Assembly (NCBI GenBank): GCA_016794735.1 | Contig: JAEUJK010000528.1 | Location: 1-11,142, forward strand | Reading direction: 5' to 3' | Length of the DNA stretch: 11,142 bases | Origin: Gemmatimonadota bacterium | GTDB taxonomy: Bacteria > Gemmatimonadota > Gemmatimonadetes > Gemmatimonadales > Gemmatimonadaceae | Position numbers and translations under genes: made by a program | In this document: one piece after another, positions 1 through 6,513 of the stretch | How the letters are laid out: every line of letters starts with the position of its first letter | How positions within the stretch are numbered: position 1 is the first letter of the stretch | The notes under the pieces: model-generated | Database searches by the model: none | What the model was told of the DNA's origin: nothing | The model's input: the letters and a program-made list of their open reading frames with translations, nothing else

Positions 1-3
1 CGC

Positions 4-30
4 GCGGGGGCGACTCATCGTCGCCCCCGC
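4..30 (-). terminator. GC-rich hairpin downstream of the small lipoprotein gene, probable terminator
   Basis: The arms at 4-14 and 20-30 are perfectly complementary (11 bp, almost all G-C) around a 5-nt loop. On the minus strand the hairpin begins 23 nt after the lipoprotein stop codon, where a terminator would sit. No T-run is visible because the window ends 3 nt past the stem, so an intrinsic terminator cannot be confirmed. It could also serve a convergent gene beyond the left edge. Confidence 0.55.
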
Positions 31-53
31 AGGCCTTCAGGACACCGCTCGGC

Positions 54-473
54 TCAGTAGAGCGACGCCGGCAGGTTCCACTTGTCCATCGCGTCCTCGT
101 AGGCGCGACGTCCCGTGCCGAAGAGCTTCCCGTTCACGAAGATCACCGGGATGACCTTCTCCTTGGGAATCGTGTCGGTGGCCTTCCACTTCTCGTTGTT
201 CGGCGAGTAGTAGAGCACCTGGATGTTGTTGCCATCGATGAGGTACTCGGCCTTTCGCCAGACGTTCTTGAGGGTGTCGGAGGCCGGCACGAGGGCGCCC
301 GGAGGCGGCCGCATCGTGGTGTCGATCGGATTCCCGTCCGAGAGGACCTTCATCGCGGAATCCATGGAGAAGCTCGTGTCGAGCTGGTCGATGCGGTAAT
401 CGCTGTCCTGGCAGGCGGCCACCGCGACTCCAACCAGCAGGAGCCTGAGCGTACCGCGAAGGTGTGTGTGCAT
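54..473 (-). CDS. small predicted outer-envelope lipoprotein of unknown function
   Basis: The protein has 139 residues. It starts with a short basic N-terminus, a hydrophobic stretch (about residues 9-20) and a lipobox V-A-A-C with Cys21 as the predicted lipidation site, so it should be exported and anchored in a membrane. The mature part is about 119 residues with no recognised catalytic motif. The sequence after residue 85 (LYYSPNNEKW, then VIPVIFVNGKLFGTG) alternates hydrophobic residues like beta-strands. With the upstream helix-like SMDSAMKVL it loosely recalls small BamE/DUF3192-type lipoprotein folds, which I hold only as a guess. The ATG at 473 was chosen because it places the lipobox at the usual distance; the frame stays open upstream to about 740, but that part reads through the neighbouring terminator and is not signal-like. 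No strong Shine-Dalgarno is visible. The gene appears to be its own unit between two terminator-like hairpins. Confidence 0.8.
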   Translation of the reverse strand: MHTHLRGTLRLLLVGVAVAACQDSDYRIDQLDTSFSMDSAMKVLSDGNPIDTTMRPPPGALVPASDTLKNVWRKAEYLIDGNNIQVLYYSPNNEKWKATDTIPKEKVIPVIFVNGKLFGTGRRAYEDAMDKWNLPASLY

Positions 474-592
474 GTGGAGTGGTATTCGTGTTGACGCCGC
501 GTGTCGCGTGGACCGTGTACCCGTCAACGGCCGCTCCGATCCACACACTGACGTTGTCCCGCGCAGCGCGCGCTGATCGTGGGCGCCAGGGG

Positions 593-598
593 AATATA
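593..598 (-). promoter_or_regulatory. possible -10 element for the small lipoprotein gene
   Basis: The minus strand reads TATATT here, an AT-rich island in very GC-rich DNA between the terminator of the upstream gene (631-663) and the lipoprotein start at 473. A start point near 585 would give a leader of about 110 nt. No good -35 match lies 16-18 bp upstream, so support is weak. I see nothing else clear in 474-630. Confidence 0.3.
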
Positions 599-630
599 GC
601 GCGTCCGGATTGCGGCGGAGCGCAGGTGCA

Positions 631-663
631 GAAACGAAAGAGCCCCGTCTTTCGACGGGGCTC
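631..663 (-). terminator. intrinsic terminator of the Ig-like lipoprotein gene
   Basis: On the minus strand a perfect 10-bp stem (GAGCCCCGTC paired with GACGGGGCTC, at 654-663 and 640-649) closes a GAAA tetraloop of the stable GNRA class. It is followed directly by the T-rich tail TTTCGTTTC (639-631). It lies 25 nt after the stop codon of the large lipoprotein gene. All elements of a Rho-independent terminator are present. Confidence 0.92.
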
Positions 664-688
664 AATCGTTTGGAACTGCTTCGTCTGC

Positions 689-3600
689 TTACGCGACCGC
701 GATGGTCGTGGTGAGCAGGCCCGTTCCGTTGCGGACGCACATCGCACGGTAGTTACCCGTGGTCAGGCCCGTGACGGTCCAAGCGAAGAACCGGTTCGTC
801 CCGTTGTCCGTGATCGTCGGGCTGCTCGACAACGCCGACACGTAGTCGTAGTTGGTCGTGCCGCCAGAGATGTTCTCACGCCACAGGATGAAGCTCGTGC
901 ACTGCTGGGTCGCGGTGCCCGAGATACCGACCTGCTCCATGATCAGCTGGCCAGCCGCCGTGCTGCGCGCCCGGAAGCCCGTCATGTTGGTGCCCAGGCC
1001 ACCGAACTGCGTGGTGGCGATGGTCAGCTGGGTGTTGAGCACGCCAGCCGTGAGCATGTTCGAAGCGGTACCGAAGACGTCAGCAACTTCGACGGCCACG
1101 CGGTTCAGGCTGTCGCCAGCCGGCACGTAGCTGCTGAGGTTGGTGGCGCTGGTATCGATGACCGAGTCGATGCGCGCGACGAAGAAGTTGACGCTGGCCT
1201 CACCCGCGTTCAGGGTGCTGGCGATCGCGTTGTCCCACTTCACGCCCCACTGCTGGTTGGTGCCCGTGCCGTTGTTCAGGCTGAGGCCCGTCGAGCCGAA
1301 GGGGTAGCGCAGGTTCAGGGTGTCGCCAGCGGCGGCGCGGATGTACTGCAGGCCGATGCGGGCGTTGATGACTTCGAGGTCGTCGTTCGCCGAGATGGAG
1401 AACGGCGCCGCATTGCCACCGGTGTACAGCGGATTGACGAACCCGATGCCCGTGACGTTCGGGGCGAGGAGGTCAAGCGCGGTGACGACCGAGGTCGCGG
1501 AGGTCGTGTGGTACGGAACGGCCTTGCTGTTCAGAGCGCGGTCCCAAACGTTGGCCGACCAGGTGTAGTACCCGGACAGACCGGCGCAGAACAGGCTCGT
1601 CGGGGTGCTCTGGACGTAGTTGTTCGTGAGGACCGTGGGCATGTTCTCCCAGAGGTAGCTCACGCCAACGGCCGAGAACGGACCCTGCGGACCGGCGTAG
1701 CAGTTCGAGTTCACGCCAGGAGCCAGGCGCGCAATCGTCTGCACCATCGGGCCGTGCGCGTCGGAGAACGGCGCGTTGACGTTCCACAGACCCGAGCGGC
1801 CGTTCATGTCGATGGCTTCGCCGCCGACGTTGACATTGGCCGGGAGGGCGTTGAACGCGGTCTGCGTCGCCGTCGTGTAGACGGTGGCGGCAGCCGGCGA
1901 ACCACCCGACTGATTGAGGTACTTGACGTCGGTCACGGCGCAATCGACACCGAACGCACCGGACACGGCCGAGGCCGCACCAGCGTTGCCGAGCGCGTCA
2001 ACCGCGCCGGTCGCCTGGGCGACGTAGCTGGTCGGGTTGAGCGTCTCCGGCATGTTGCTGTTGGAGGCGATACCCGCCGAGCAGACGTTCGTGATCCCCG
2101 CGTTGAGCAGCGGGTAGCCCGAGGTGTTCGTGTGACCGTTGATGGTCGGCTGCGTGCCCATGCCAACGCCAGCGTCCGTCGCGACGGAGCTGAAGCCAGC
2201 CGGCGTTCCGAGCCACACACCGCCAGCGCCACCCGCGGCACCCTGGTTCGTCAGGGTCGGGGCCGGCGAGGTCGGGCCAACGTTGTCTTCGTTCGTGAGA
2301 ACCGCGGCGTAGACCGGCTTGCCCGGGACGTAACCAGCGGTCGCGGCGGTCATGAAGGCCGTCGGAGCAGCGGTCAGCGTGTACCCGGTGTTGTAGGTGA
2401 CGCCGAGGCTGTTCTGGATCGACTGCTCATTGCCGTTGAAGTTCTCGACGCCGCTGCAGCTGAACGTCGCAACCCACGGAGCGGCCGTCGCGCCAGCCGA
2501 GCCGCAATCGTCCGAGTTGTAGGTGATCGAGGCGATCTGGCCCGAGTACGAGACCGGGAACGCCGAGAAGGTGAAGCCGCCCTTCCAGTAGGTCGTGCCA
2601 GCGGCCGTCGACGGGCCCGTGGCGCTGTTACCGGTGTGGGTGAGGCCCGACGCGTTGAAGTACACGACGTCGGCGTTGGTCAGGGTGAACTGGATCGTGT
2701 TCGAGGCGGTCGGGGTGCCACCGGTCGCCGGGGTGATCTTGGCGGCGATGGTGCGCGGACCGTTGATCCACTTCGGGACGTAGTTCGCGTCGAACTCGGC
2801 CGTGTTGATCGACAGGGTCACCGGAGCGTTCGGGGCGCCGTTGACGCCGAAGTTCTGCGTCGCGGCAACCACGTTGTCGATGAGGACGTCGACCTTCGAG
2901 ATCTGCTGCGCGCCGCTGTTGATGTTCAGCGTGGCTTCGATCTGGCCGGCGACACCGGCGAGGTTGACCGGGATGACCGTGCAAACCGGGGTGCCGGTGC
3001 AGGTCGTGAGCGACGAGATCGAGACCGAGGCGGCGTTCACGTTGACCGTGACCGAGGTGGTCAGGGTGTTCGTGCTCGTGCTGGCCGAGACCGTGATGAC
3101 CGTCGTGCCCTGCGCAACGCCCGTGACGAGACCCGTGTTGGACACGGTCGCGACGCCGGTGTTACCCGAGGTGTACGTGTAGGTCACCGTCGGCGTGCCA
3201 ACGGTGTTGACCGTCGCCGTCAGCTGCTGCGAAGCACCCGGGCCAATGTTGACATTGGTCGGGGCGACGTTGAGCGACAGGAGGTTGTTCGGGACCGGCG
3301 ACACCGTCACGGCGAGGGCCGCCGACTTGGTGTTGTCAGCCGTCGAGGTGGCCGTGATGACCGAGGTACCCGCGCTGACACCGGTGATGAGACCAGCGGC
3401 GCTGACCGTCGCAACGGCCTGCGTCGAGGACGCCCAGGTCACCGTACCAGCGAGCGGCGCGTCGCGATCAACCGTCGCAACCGCCGTGGCCGTCTGGCCA
3501 ACGGTGAGGGCGAGGGCCGTCGGGGACACCGTCACGCTACGAACTGCCGGAGCCGTCACGGTCACCTGCGCCGCGCCCGACTTCGTGTTGTCGACCGTCG

Positions 3601-3904
3601 AGGTCGCGCGAACCGTCGTGTTACCGGCCGCAACCGCGGTCACCGTACCGGTCGCCGAGACCGTGGCCACCGTGTTGCTCGACGAGGACCAGGTCACGCC
3701 GGTCCCGGCGCCACCCGTCGTCTCAACGGAGACGCCCAACGTCGCGCTCTCGCCAACCTTCAGCGTGAGCGACGTGGGGCTCACCGTAACGCCGACGACG
3801 GCGGCCGGAATCGTAGCCGGCGGGGTGATGGAGACGTCGTCACCGCAAGCGGCCAGGGCTGCGAGCCCGCCGAGTGCGATGAGCGACCGAGAGAGTTTCT
3901 GCAT
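689..3904 (-). CDS. large surface lipoprotein with three bacterial Ig-like (Big_2) domains
   Basis: The protein has 1071 residues. Residues 1-20 form a lipoprotein signal (MQKLSRS, hydrophobic core, lipobox L-A-A-C with Cys20), followed by Gly-Asp-Asp. Three tandem bacterial Ig-like domains follow at about 36-118, 121-203 and 207-291. Each carries the Big_2 hallmarks: V-x-V-S/A-P-T near the start, a V-A-T-V-S motif, G-x-V/I-T-x-V-x-x-G in the middle, and a closing strand near T-V-T-V. The first two are the most alike. Residues 292 to about 410 look like another beta-sandwich (I-S-K-V-D-V-L-I-D-N). The remaining 660 residues match no family I recognise; they are rich in Thr, Asn, Gly and Ala with a few Cys pairs such as C-T-G-T-P-V-C, as in extracellular beta-rich proteins. 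A likely role is surface adhesion or ligand binding, which is inference. The ATG at 3904 has a good ribosome site (3911-3917) and gives a proper signal peptide. Its own promoter, long leader and terminator suggest a monocistronic unit. Confidence 0.9.
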   Translation of the reverse strand: MQKLSRSLIALGGLAALAACGDDVSITPPATIPAAVVGVTVSPTSLTLKVGESATLGVSVETTGGAGTGVTWSSSSNTVATVSATGTVTAVAAGNTTVRATSTVDNTKSGAAQVTVTAPAVRSVTVSPTALALTVGQTATAVATVDRDAPLAGTVTWASSTQAVATVSAAGLITGVSAGTSVITATSTADNTKSAALAVTVSPVPNNLLSLNVAPTNVNIGPGASQQLTATVNTVGTPTVTYTYTSGNTGVATVSNTGLVTGVAQGTTVITVSASTSTNTLTTSVTVNVNAASVSISSLTTCTGTPVCTVIPVNLAGVAGQIEATLNINSGAQQISKVDVLIDNVVAATQNFGVNGAPNAPVTLSINTAEFDANYVPKWINGPRTIAAKITPATGGTPTASNTIQFTLTNADVVYFNASGLTHTGNSATGPSTAAGTTYWKGGFTFSAFPVSYSGQIASITYNSDDCGSAGATAAPWVATFSCSGVENFNGNEQSIQNSLGVTYNTGYTLTAAPTAFMTAATAGYVPGKPVYAAVLTNEDNVGPTSPAPTLTNQGAAGGAGGVWLGTPAGFSSVATDAGVGMGTQPTINGHTNTSGYPLLNAGITNVCSAGIASNSNMPETLNPTSYVAQATGAVDALGNAGAASAVSGAFGVDCAVTDVKYLNQSGGSPAAATVYTTATQTAFNALPANVNVGGEAIDMNGRSGLWNVNAPFSDAHGPMVQTIARLAPGVNSNCYAGPQGPFSAVGVSYLWENMPTVLTNNYVQSTPTSLFCAGLSGYYTWSANVWDRALNSKAVPYHTTSATSVVTALDLLAPNVTGIGFVNPLYTGGNAAPFSISANDDLEVINARIGLQYIRAAAGDTLNLRYPFGSTGLSLNNGTGTNQQWGVKWDNAIASTLNAGEASVNFFVARIDSVIDTSATNLSSYVPAGDSLNRVAVEVADVFGTASNMLTAGVLNTQLTIATTQFGGLGTNMTGFRARSTAAGQLIMEQVGISGTATQQCTSFILWRENISGGTTNYDYVSALSSSPTITDNGTNRFFAWTVTGLTTGNYRAMCVRNGTGLLTTTIAVA

Positions 3905-3910
3905 TTCTTT

Positions 3911-3917
3911 CCCCCTT
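3911..3917 (-). promoter_or_regulatory. ribosome binding site that fixes the Ig-like lipoprotein start
   Basis: The minus strand reads AAGGGGG within a purine-rich run, 6 nt before the ATG at 3904. An in-frame ATG further upstream at 3991 lacks such a site and would bury the signal peptide, so 3904 is preferred. Confidence 0.7.
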
Positions 3918-4040
3918 CTGCAGAGTGAGGTTGTGCTACGTGAACTTCGGTTGAACAACACGTGAAACAGCTGGGTACCACTGCCTGACAACTTCTGACT
4001 TCAGAGCCTTCTTGCGTCTGCTGGGTGGCCGCTTTCACTG

Positions 4041-4072
4041 CTCCCGCGCCGACGGACAAGCGCCGACGGGAG
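4041..4072. repeat. 10-bp direct repeat inside an inverted repeat, in the leader
   Basis: GCGCCGACGG occurs twice with a 14-bp period (4046-4055, 4060-4069). The flanks CTCCCG (4041-4046) and CGGGAG (4067-4072) are complementary, so the whole block could fold as a stem. It may be an RNA structure or a protein site; its function is unknown. Confidence 0.5.
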
Positions 4073-4178
4073 GCGCAGCGCGGCCTCCGTCTGGACTGGA
4101 GACCCCACCTCACTCCCATCGGTCACCTTCAGTTTTCGTCGGGCGCCGAAACGGCCCTCGGTTCACCCGAAGCCCGCA

Positions 4179-4207
4179 AAGCTACCGACCGCCCGAAACA
4201 GGGTCAA
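4179..4207 (-). promoter_or_regulatory. candidate sigma70-type promoter of the Ig-like lipoprotein gene
   Basis: The minus strand has TTGACC (4207-4202; five of six to the -35 consensus), exactly 17 bp of spacer, then TAGCTT (4184-4179; a modest -10 with T, A and final T conserved). It is the best-spaced pair I find in the 680-bp gene-free stretch and points at the large lipoprotein gene. Inverted repeats lie just upstream at 4218-4286. Confidence 0.5.
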
Positions 4208-4217
4208 GGCGAAACAC

Positions 4218-4286
4218 CGGGCCAACTTAGCCCGATACCTCGCCCTGCCCCTTTCGGGTCGCTAACCCCCGCCTTCCTGGCGAGGT
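4218..4286. repeat. two inverted repeats directly upstream of the candidate promoter
   Basis: CGGGC (4218-4222) and GCCCG (4230-4234) form a dyad around 7 nt, ending 11 bp from the -35. ACCTCGCC (4237-4244) and GGCGAGGT (4279-4286) are a perfect 8-bp pair around 34 nt. The position suits an operator or activator site, but such dyads also arise by chance in GC-rich DNA. Confidence 0.4.
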
Positions 4287-4298
4287 CCTGACACAATT

Positions 4299-4354
4299 CC
4301 GTGACCCGAATCACGCCTACGTCCGGGGTGCGCGGTTCCGCGATTCGGTCACGG
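4299..4354. repeat. long inverted repeat with 13-14 bp arms between BKACE and the lipoprotein promoter
   Basis: The arms at 4299-4312 and 4342-4354 match as inverted copies at 13 positions with one bulged base, around a 29-nt spacer that itself contains GCGGttCCGC (4332-4341). It could be a Rho-dependent or T-less transcription end for the BKACE transcript, a processed RNA hairpin, or a binding site for a dimeric regulator. Neither side has a T-run. The rest of 4355-4484 shows nothing I can name, apart from a lone GACGGCA at 4442-4448. Confidence 0.55.
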
Positions 4355-4484
4355 TGTCGCAAACGCGGCGCGAATGTATGACCGACCCCGATTCCGCGCC
4401 AGAGGCCCTTCACCGACCCTGTTCGACGAGTCATCCAGACCGACGGCAACGGGCGAGCTCATCCATAACAGCCACCTGACAACC

Positions 4485-4554
4485 GACGGCAGACGGCAGA
4501 CGGCAGACGGCAGACGGCAGACGGCAGACGGCAGACGGCAGACGGCAGACGGCA
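4485..4554 (+). repeat. heptanucleotide tandem array, ten perfect GACGGCA units
   Basis: Ten uninterrupted 7-bp units occupy 70 bp. The array lies 30 bp past the BKACE stop codon. It has the same unit and orientation as the array at 5569-5624. Because 7 is not a multiple of 3, every reading frame gives the same repeating heptapeptide and none has a stop. There are no spacers, so it is not CRISPR. Its form resembles the short tandemly repeated repetitive (STRR) heptamers known from cyanobacterial intergenic DNA. Unit number is likely to vary by slippage. Confidence 0.97.
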
Positions 4555-4584
4555 GGGTCGACGCTGCGCGATTGTCGTCCAGGG

Positions 4585-5538
4585 TCAATAGCTGGTGGGG
4601 TTCGGTGAGAGGCCGAGCATGGCGCGCGCCTGTGCGGGCGTCGCGACCTCGCGGCCCAACTCGTGCGCGAGACGCACGGCACGTTCCACCAACTGCGCAT
4701 TGCTGCGCGCGAGCTCGCCCCGCTTGTAGTACACGTTGTCCTCCAGCCCGACGCGCACGTGCCCACCAAGGATGAGCGCCATGGTGGTCATCGGGAGCTG
4801 GTTCGGGCCGATGCCGGACGTCAGCCACACGGTGCCATCCGGGAACTCGCGAACCAGGTTGATGACATTCTCCGGCGTGGCCCAGCTCGAGGTCTGGTAC
4901 CCCATCACTGTCTGGATCCAATAGGGCTTCGCGATGAGTCCCTGCGCGATGAGGTCACGCATCACCCAGCTGCCGCCGCTGTGATACGTCTCGAGTTCCG
5001 GCTTCACGCCGTGTGCCTTCATGGCCGCCGCGAACTCGGACACCAGCCGGTAGGAGAACGGGATGCAGTCGTCGTAGACGACTTCCGGGTGCGGATCGGG
5101 GAAGGTGTCGGGGCGCTCCTTCAGCCGGAACTTGCTCATGTCCGGCGTGAGGTTGAGGGACGCCACCTCCGGACGCGCCGGAAGGCAGCGCAAGCGCTCC
5201 TCCATCGTCATCCCGGGGCCACCACCGGTGGTGTTGTTGATGATGATCTCGGGGCACCGCTCCCGGATCCGCGTGTTCACGTCGAGCCACACTTCAGTTG
5301 ATGTCGCCGGACGGGTGAGGTGCTTCGGGTCGCGCGCGTGCACGTGCACCATGCTGGCGCCGGCGTCGTACGCGCCTCCCACCGATGCCGCGATCTCCTC
5401 GGCAGACTCCGGCAGCGCCGGGTTGGACTCCTTGCCTTGCACACCGCCATTGCAGGCGCAGCAGATGATCACGGGGGGCATCTTGCCCACGCGTTCCAGG
5501 GACTCGAAGGTGTCGGCGTAGCGCCCGAGGGGGTTCAT
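4585..5538 (-). CDS. beta-keto acid cleavage enzyme (BKACE, DUF849 family)
   Basis: The protein has 317 residues, normal for the family. BKACEs are zinc-dependent TIM-barrel enzymes that condense a beta-keto acid with acetyl-CoA and split it into acetoacetate and a new acyl-CoA. Seen here: CNGGVQGKE near residues 29-37, the zinc-ligand motif V-H-V-H-A-R-D (His65, His67), N-N-T-T-G-G-G (101-107), the family signature E-E-R-L followed by R-P-E-V-A-S-L-N, and V-G-L-E-D-N with Glu266, expected to be the third metal ligand. The active site therefore looks intact. Substrate preference cannot be read with confidence. The ATG at 5538 is used; the ATG at 5481 (Met20, MPPVIICCACNGG) is a reasonable alternative because many family members begin near there, and neither has a strong ribosome site. 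The gene follows two dehydrogenases after 114 bp and is bracketed by heptamer arrays, which suggests one catabolic unit in which the dehydrogenases supply the keto acid. Confidence 0.92.
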   Translation of the reverse strand: MNPLGRYADTFESLERVGKMPPVIICCACNGGVQGKESNPALPESAEEIAASVGGAYDAGASMVHVHARDPKHLTRPATSTEVWLDVNTRIRERCPEIIINNTTGGGPGMTMEERLRCLPARPEVASLNLTPDMSKFRLKERPDTFPDPHPEVVYDDCIPFSYRLVSEFAAAMKAHGVKPELETYHSGGSWVMRDLIAQGLIAKPYWIQTVMGYQTSSWATPENVINLVREFPDGTVWLTSGIGPNQLPMTTMALILGGHVRVGLEDNVYYKRGELARSNAQLVERAVRLAHELGREVATPAQARAMLGLSPNPTSY

Positions 5539-5568
5539 GGTTCAGGACAGGTTTGGATGAGGACTACA

Positions 5569-5624
5569 GACGGCAGACGGCAGACGGCAGACGGCAGACG
5601 GCAGACGGCAGACGGCAGACGGCA
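5569..5624 (+). repeat. heptanucleotide tandem array, eight perfect GACGGCA units
   Basis: Eight uninterrupted units (56 bp) sit between the divergent dehydrogenase (stop at 5653) and BKACE (start at 5538), 30 bp upstream of the BKACE ATG. Unit and orientation match the array at 4485-4554. On the mRNA strand the unit is TGCCGTC, which contains no GG and so should stay unstructured. Changes in copy number would alter the gap ahead of BKACE in 7-nt steps. Confidence 0.97.
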
Positions 5625-5652
5625 CGCGAGAATGGCGCCCGCCCTCGGCATG

Positions 5653-6513
5653 TCAAGCCGCCGGGGAACCATCGTATCGATAGAATCCCTCGCCGGACTT
5701 CACACCAAGCTTCCCCTCGGCGACCATCGCGCGGAGGAAGTCGGGTGGGCCATCCGCGGGATCGCCGAGGTGGTCCGCATAGGCCTGCTCGATGTCGGCG
5801 ACGACGTCGAGGCCGATCCGGTCCATGAGCGCGCAGGGGCCGATCGGCACCTCCCAGTCGAGGCGCCAGGCGCGGTCGATCAATTCGGGTGTGGTGATCC
5901 CGGCGGCGAGCTGGCGCAGCACCTCCTTCTTCACGGCGCGCCAGACGCGATTGCTCGAGTACCCGAACTGCTCGCGACGCAACACCAACGGTTCGAAGCC
6001 GCAGGACGCGAGGAACTCCACCGTGCGCGCGCGAGTCGCGTCGGTCGTGCCGGGATGCCCCATGACCTCGACCTTGGCGTGACCCAGGTGGCCGAAGTTC
6101 GCGTTGATGAAGCGCTCGGGGCAGCCGCTGGCATCGGCCACCGCGGATCCGGGAAGTGACGATGTATTGGAGACGAGGATCGTCGACGGGCCGATGTGCG
6201 GGCGCACCGTCGCATACAGCGCGCGCTTGAGGTCGAGACGCTCCGGCACGTTCTCGAACAGGAAGGCCGCCCCCGCGAGGCAACCGTGCAGCGTGGGCGC
6301 GACCGTGACGTGTGCGAGAAGAGGCTCCACCTGCGACTCCGCGAGCCGCCCGTCCCTCGCCCATCCTGCGGCCACGTCGTGGACCCAGGTGCGTGCCTGC
6401 TCGGCGACACCGTCGACGGCATCATGCAACACGACATCGTGGCCCGCGCGGGCGAAGTCGACCGCGAGGCGACGACCCATGGTGCCGGCACCAACCACTG
6501 CGATGCGACTCAT
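5653..6513 (-). CDS. divergent 3-hydroxyacyl-CoA dehydrogenase-fold oxidoreductase
   Basis: The protein has 286 residues, the usual length of single-function 3-hydroxybutyryl-CoA dehydrogenases. The N-terminal Rossmann half has G-A-G-T-M-G (8-13) and Asp31, which point to NAD. S-N-T-S-S-L (115-120) and P-E-R-F-I follow as in the family. The C-terminal helical half shows G-P-C-A-L-M-D-R-I-G-L-D and the late K-L-G-V-K-S-G-E-G-F-Y motif. The active site is unusual: the normal H-F-F-N-P segment is replaced by N-F-G-H-L-G-H (139-145), leaving Asn139 at the catalytic His position, although the partner Glu149 is kept. The linker P-G-F-x-x-N-R is replaced by F-G-Y-S-S-N-R. It may act on a different substrate or use a shifted His142 or His145. 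The ATG at 6513 gives the correct N-terminus, overlaps the upstream stop as ATGA and has a CAGGA-like site about 10 nt ahead. It is translationally coupled to the preceding dehydrogenase, and BKACE follows 114 bp downstream. Confidence 0.88.
   Translation of the reverse strand: MSRIAVVGAGTMGRRLAVDFARAGHDVVLHDAVDGVAEQARTWVHDVAAGWARDGRLAESQVEPLLAHVTVAPTLHGCLAGAAFLFENVPERLDLKRALYATVRPHIGPSTILVSNTSSLPGSAVADASGCPERFINANFGHLGHAKVEVMGHPGTTDATRARTVEFLASCGFEPLVLRREQFGYSSNRVWRAVKKEVLRQLAAGITTPELIDRAWRLDWEVPIGPCALMDRIGLDVVADIEQAYADHLGDPADGPPDFLRAMVAEGKLGVKSGEGFYRYDGSPAA

Larger units (their letters stand above)
3905..4172 (-). promoter_or_regulatory. predicted long 5' leader of the Ig-like lipoprotein mRNA
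   Basis: If transcription starts about 7 nt past the -10 element at 4179-4184, the mRNA has about 268 nt before the ATG at 3904. The leader contains two exact copies of GCGCCGACGG (plus-strand 4046-4055 and 4060-4069, 4-nt spacer) bracketed by complementary CTCCCG and CGGGAG (4041-4046, 4067-4072). It also holds a hairpin-capable GGAGGC/GCCTCC pair near 4070-4090. I compared it by eye with common riboswitch cores (c-di-GMP-I, TPP, cobalamin, glycine) and found no convincing match. No protein-coding region is supported. Confidence 0.4.

Noticed and set aside
464..3928. A 1154-codon open frame on the plus strand opposite the Ig-like lipoprotein gene
   Set aside because: Its product is an Arg/Gly/Val-rich composition without domains, and it runs through the minus-strand terminator. 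It is stop-free because the Thr/Ala/Val-rich minus-strand codons rarely create stops on the other strand. The minus frame has a signal peptide, Ig motifs, ribosome site and terminator.
4100..4260. Plus-strand riboswitch resembling the c-di-GMP-I class (GCAAAGC core near 4175)
   Set aside because: Only a short core matches by eye, the partner segments do not align, and no plus-strand gene lies downstream. On the minus strand the same bases form the -10 region of the candidate promoter.
4240..4295. Signal recognition particle RNA-like segments (GTCAGG and GGAAGG on the minus strand)
   Set aside because: The two segments are separated by extra bases and the conserved AGCAGCC that should follow is absent, so the resemblance is accidental.
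4204..4449. 81-codon minus-strand frame in the gene-free stretch
   Set aside because: It lacks a ribosome site and any family motif, and it overlaps the candidate promoter and the inverted repeats. It is best read as a chance frame in GC-rich DNA.
4485..4554. CRISPR-like array
   Set aside because: The units are 7 bp, directly adjacent and without spacers, and no cas gene is present. It is a simple tandem repeat.
4374..4775. Plus-strand frames that carry the D-G-R-R-Q-T-A repeat
   Set aside because: They arise because the heptamer array has no stop in any frame; they run into the antisense of BKACE and have no recognisable start signals.
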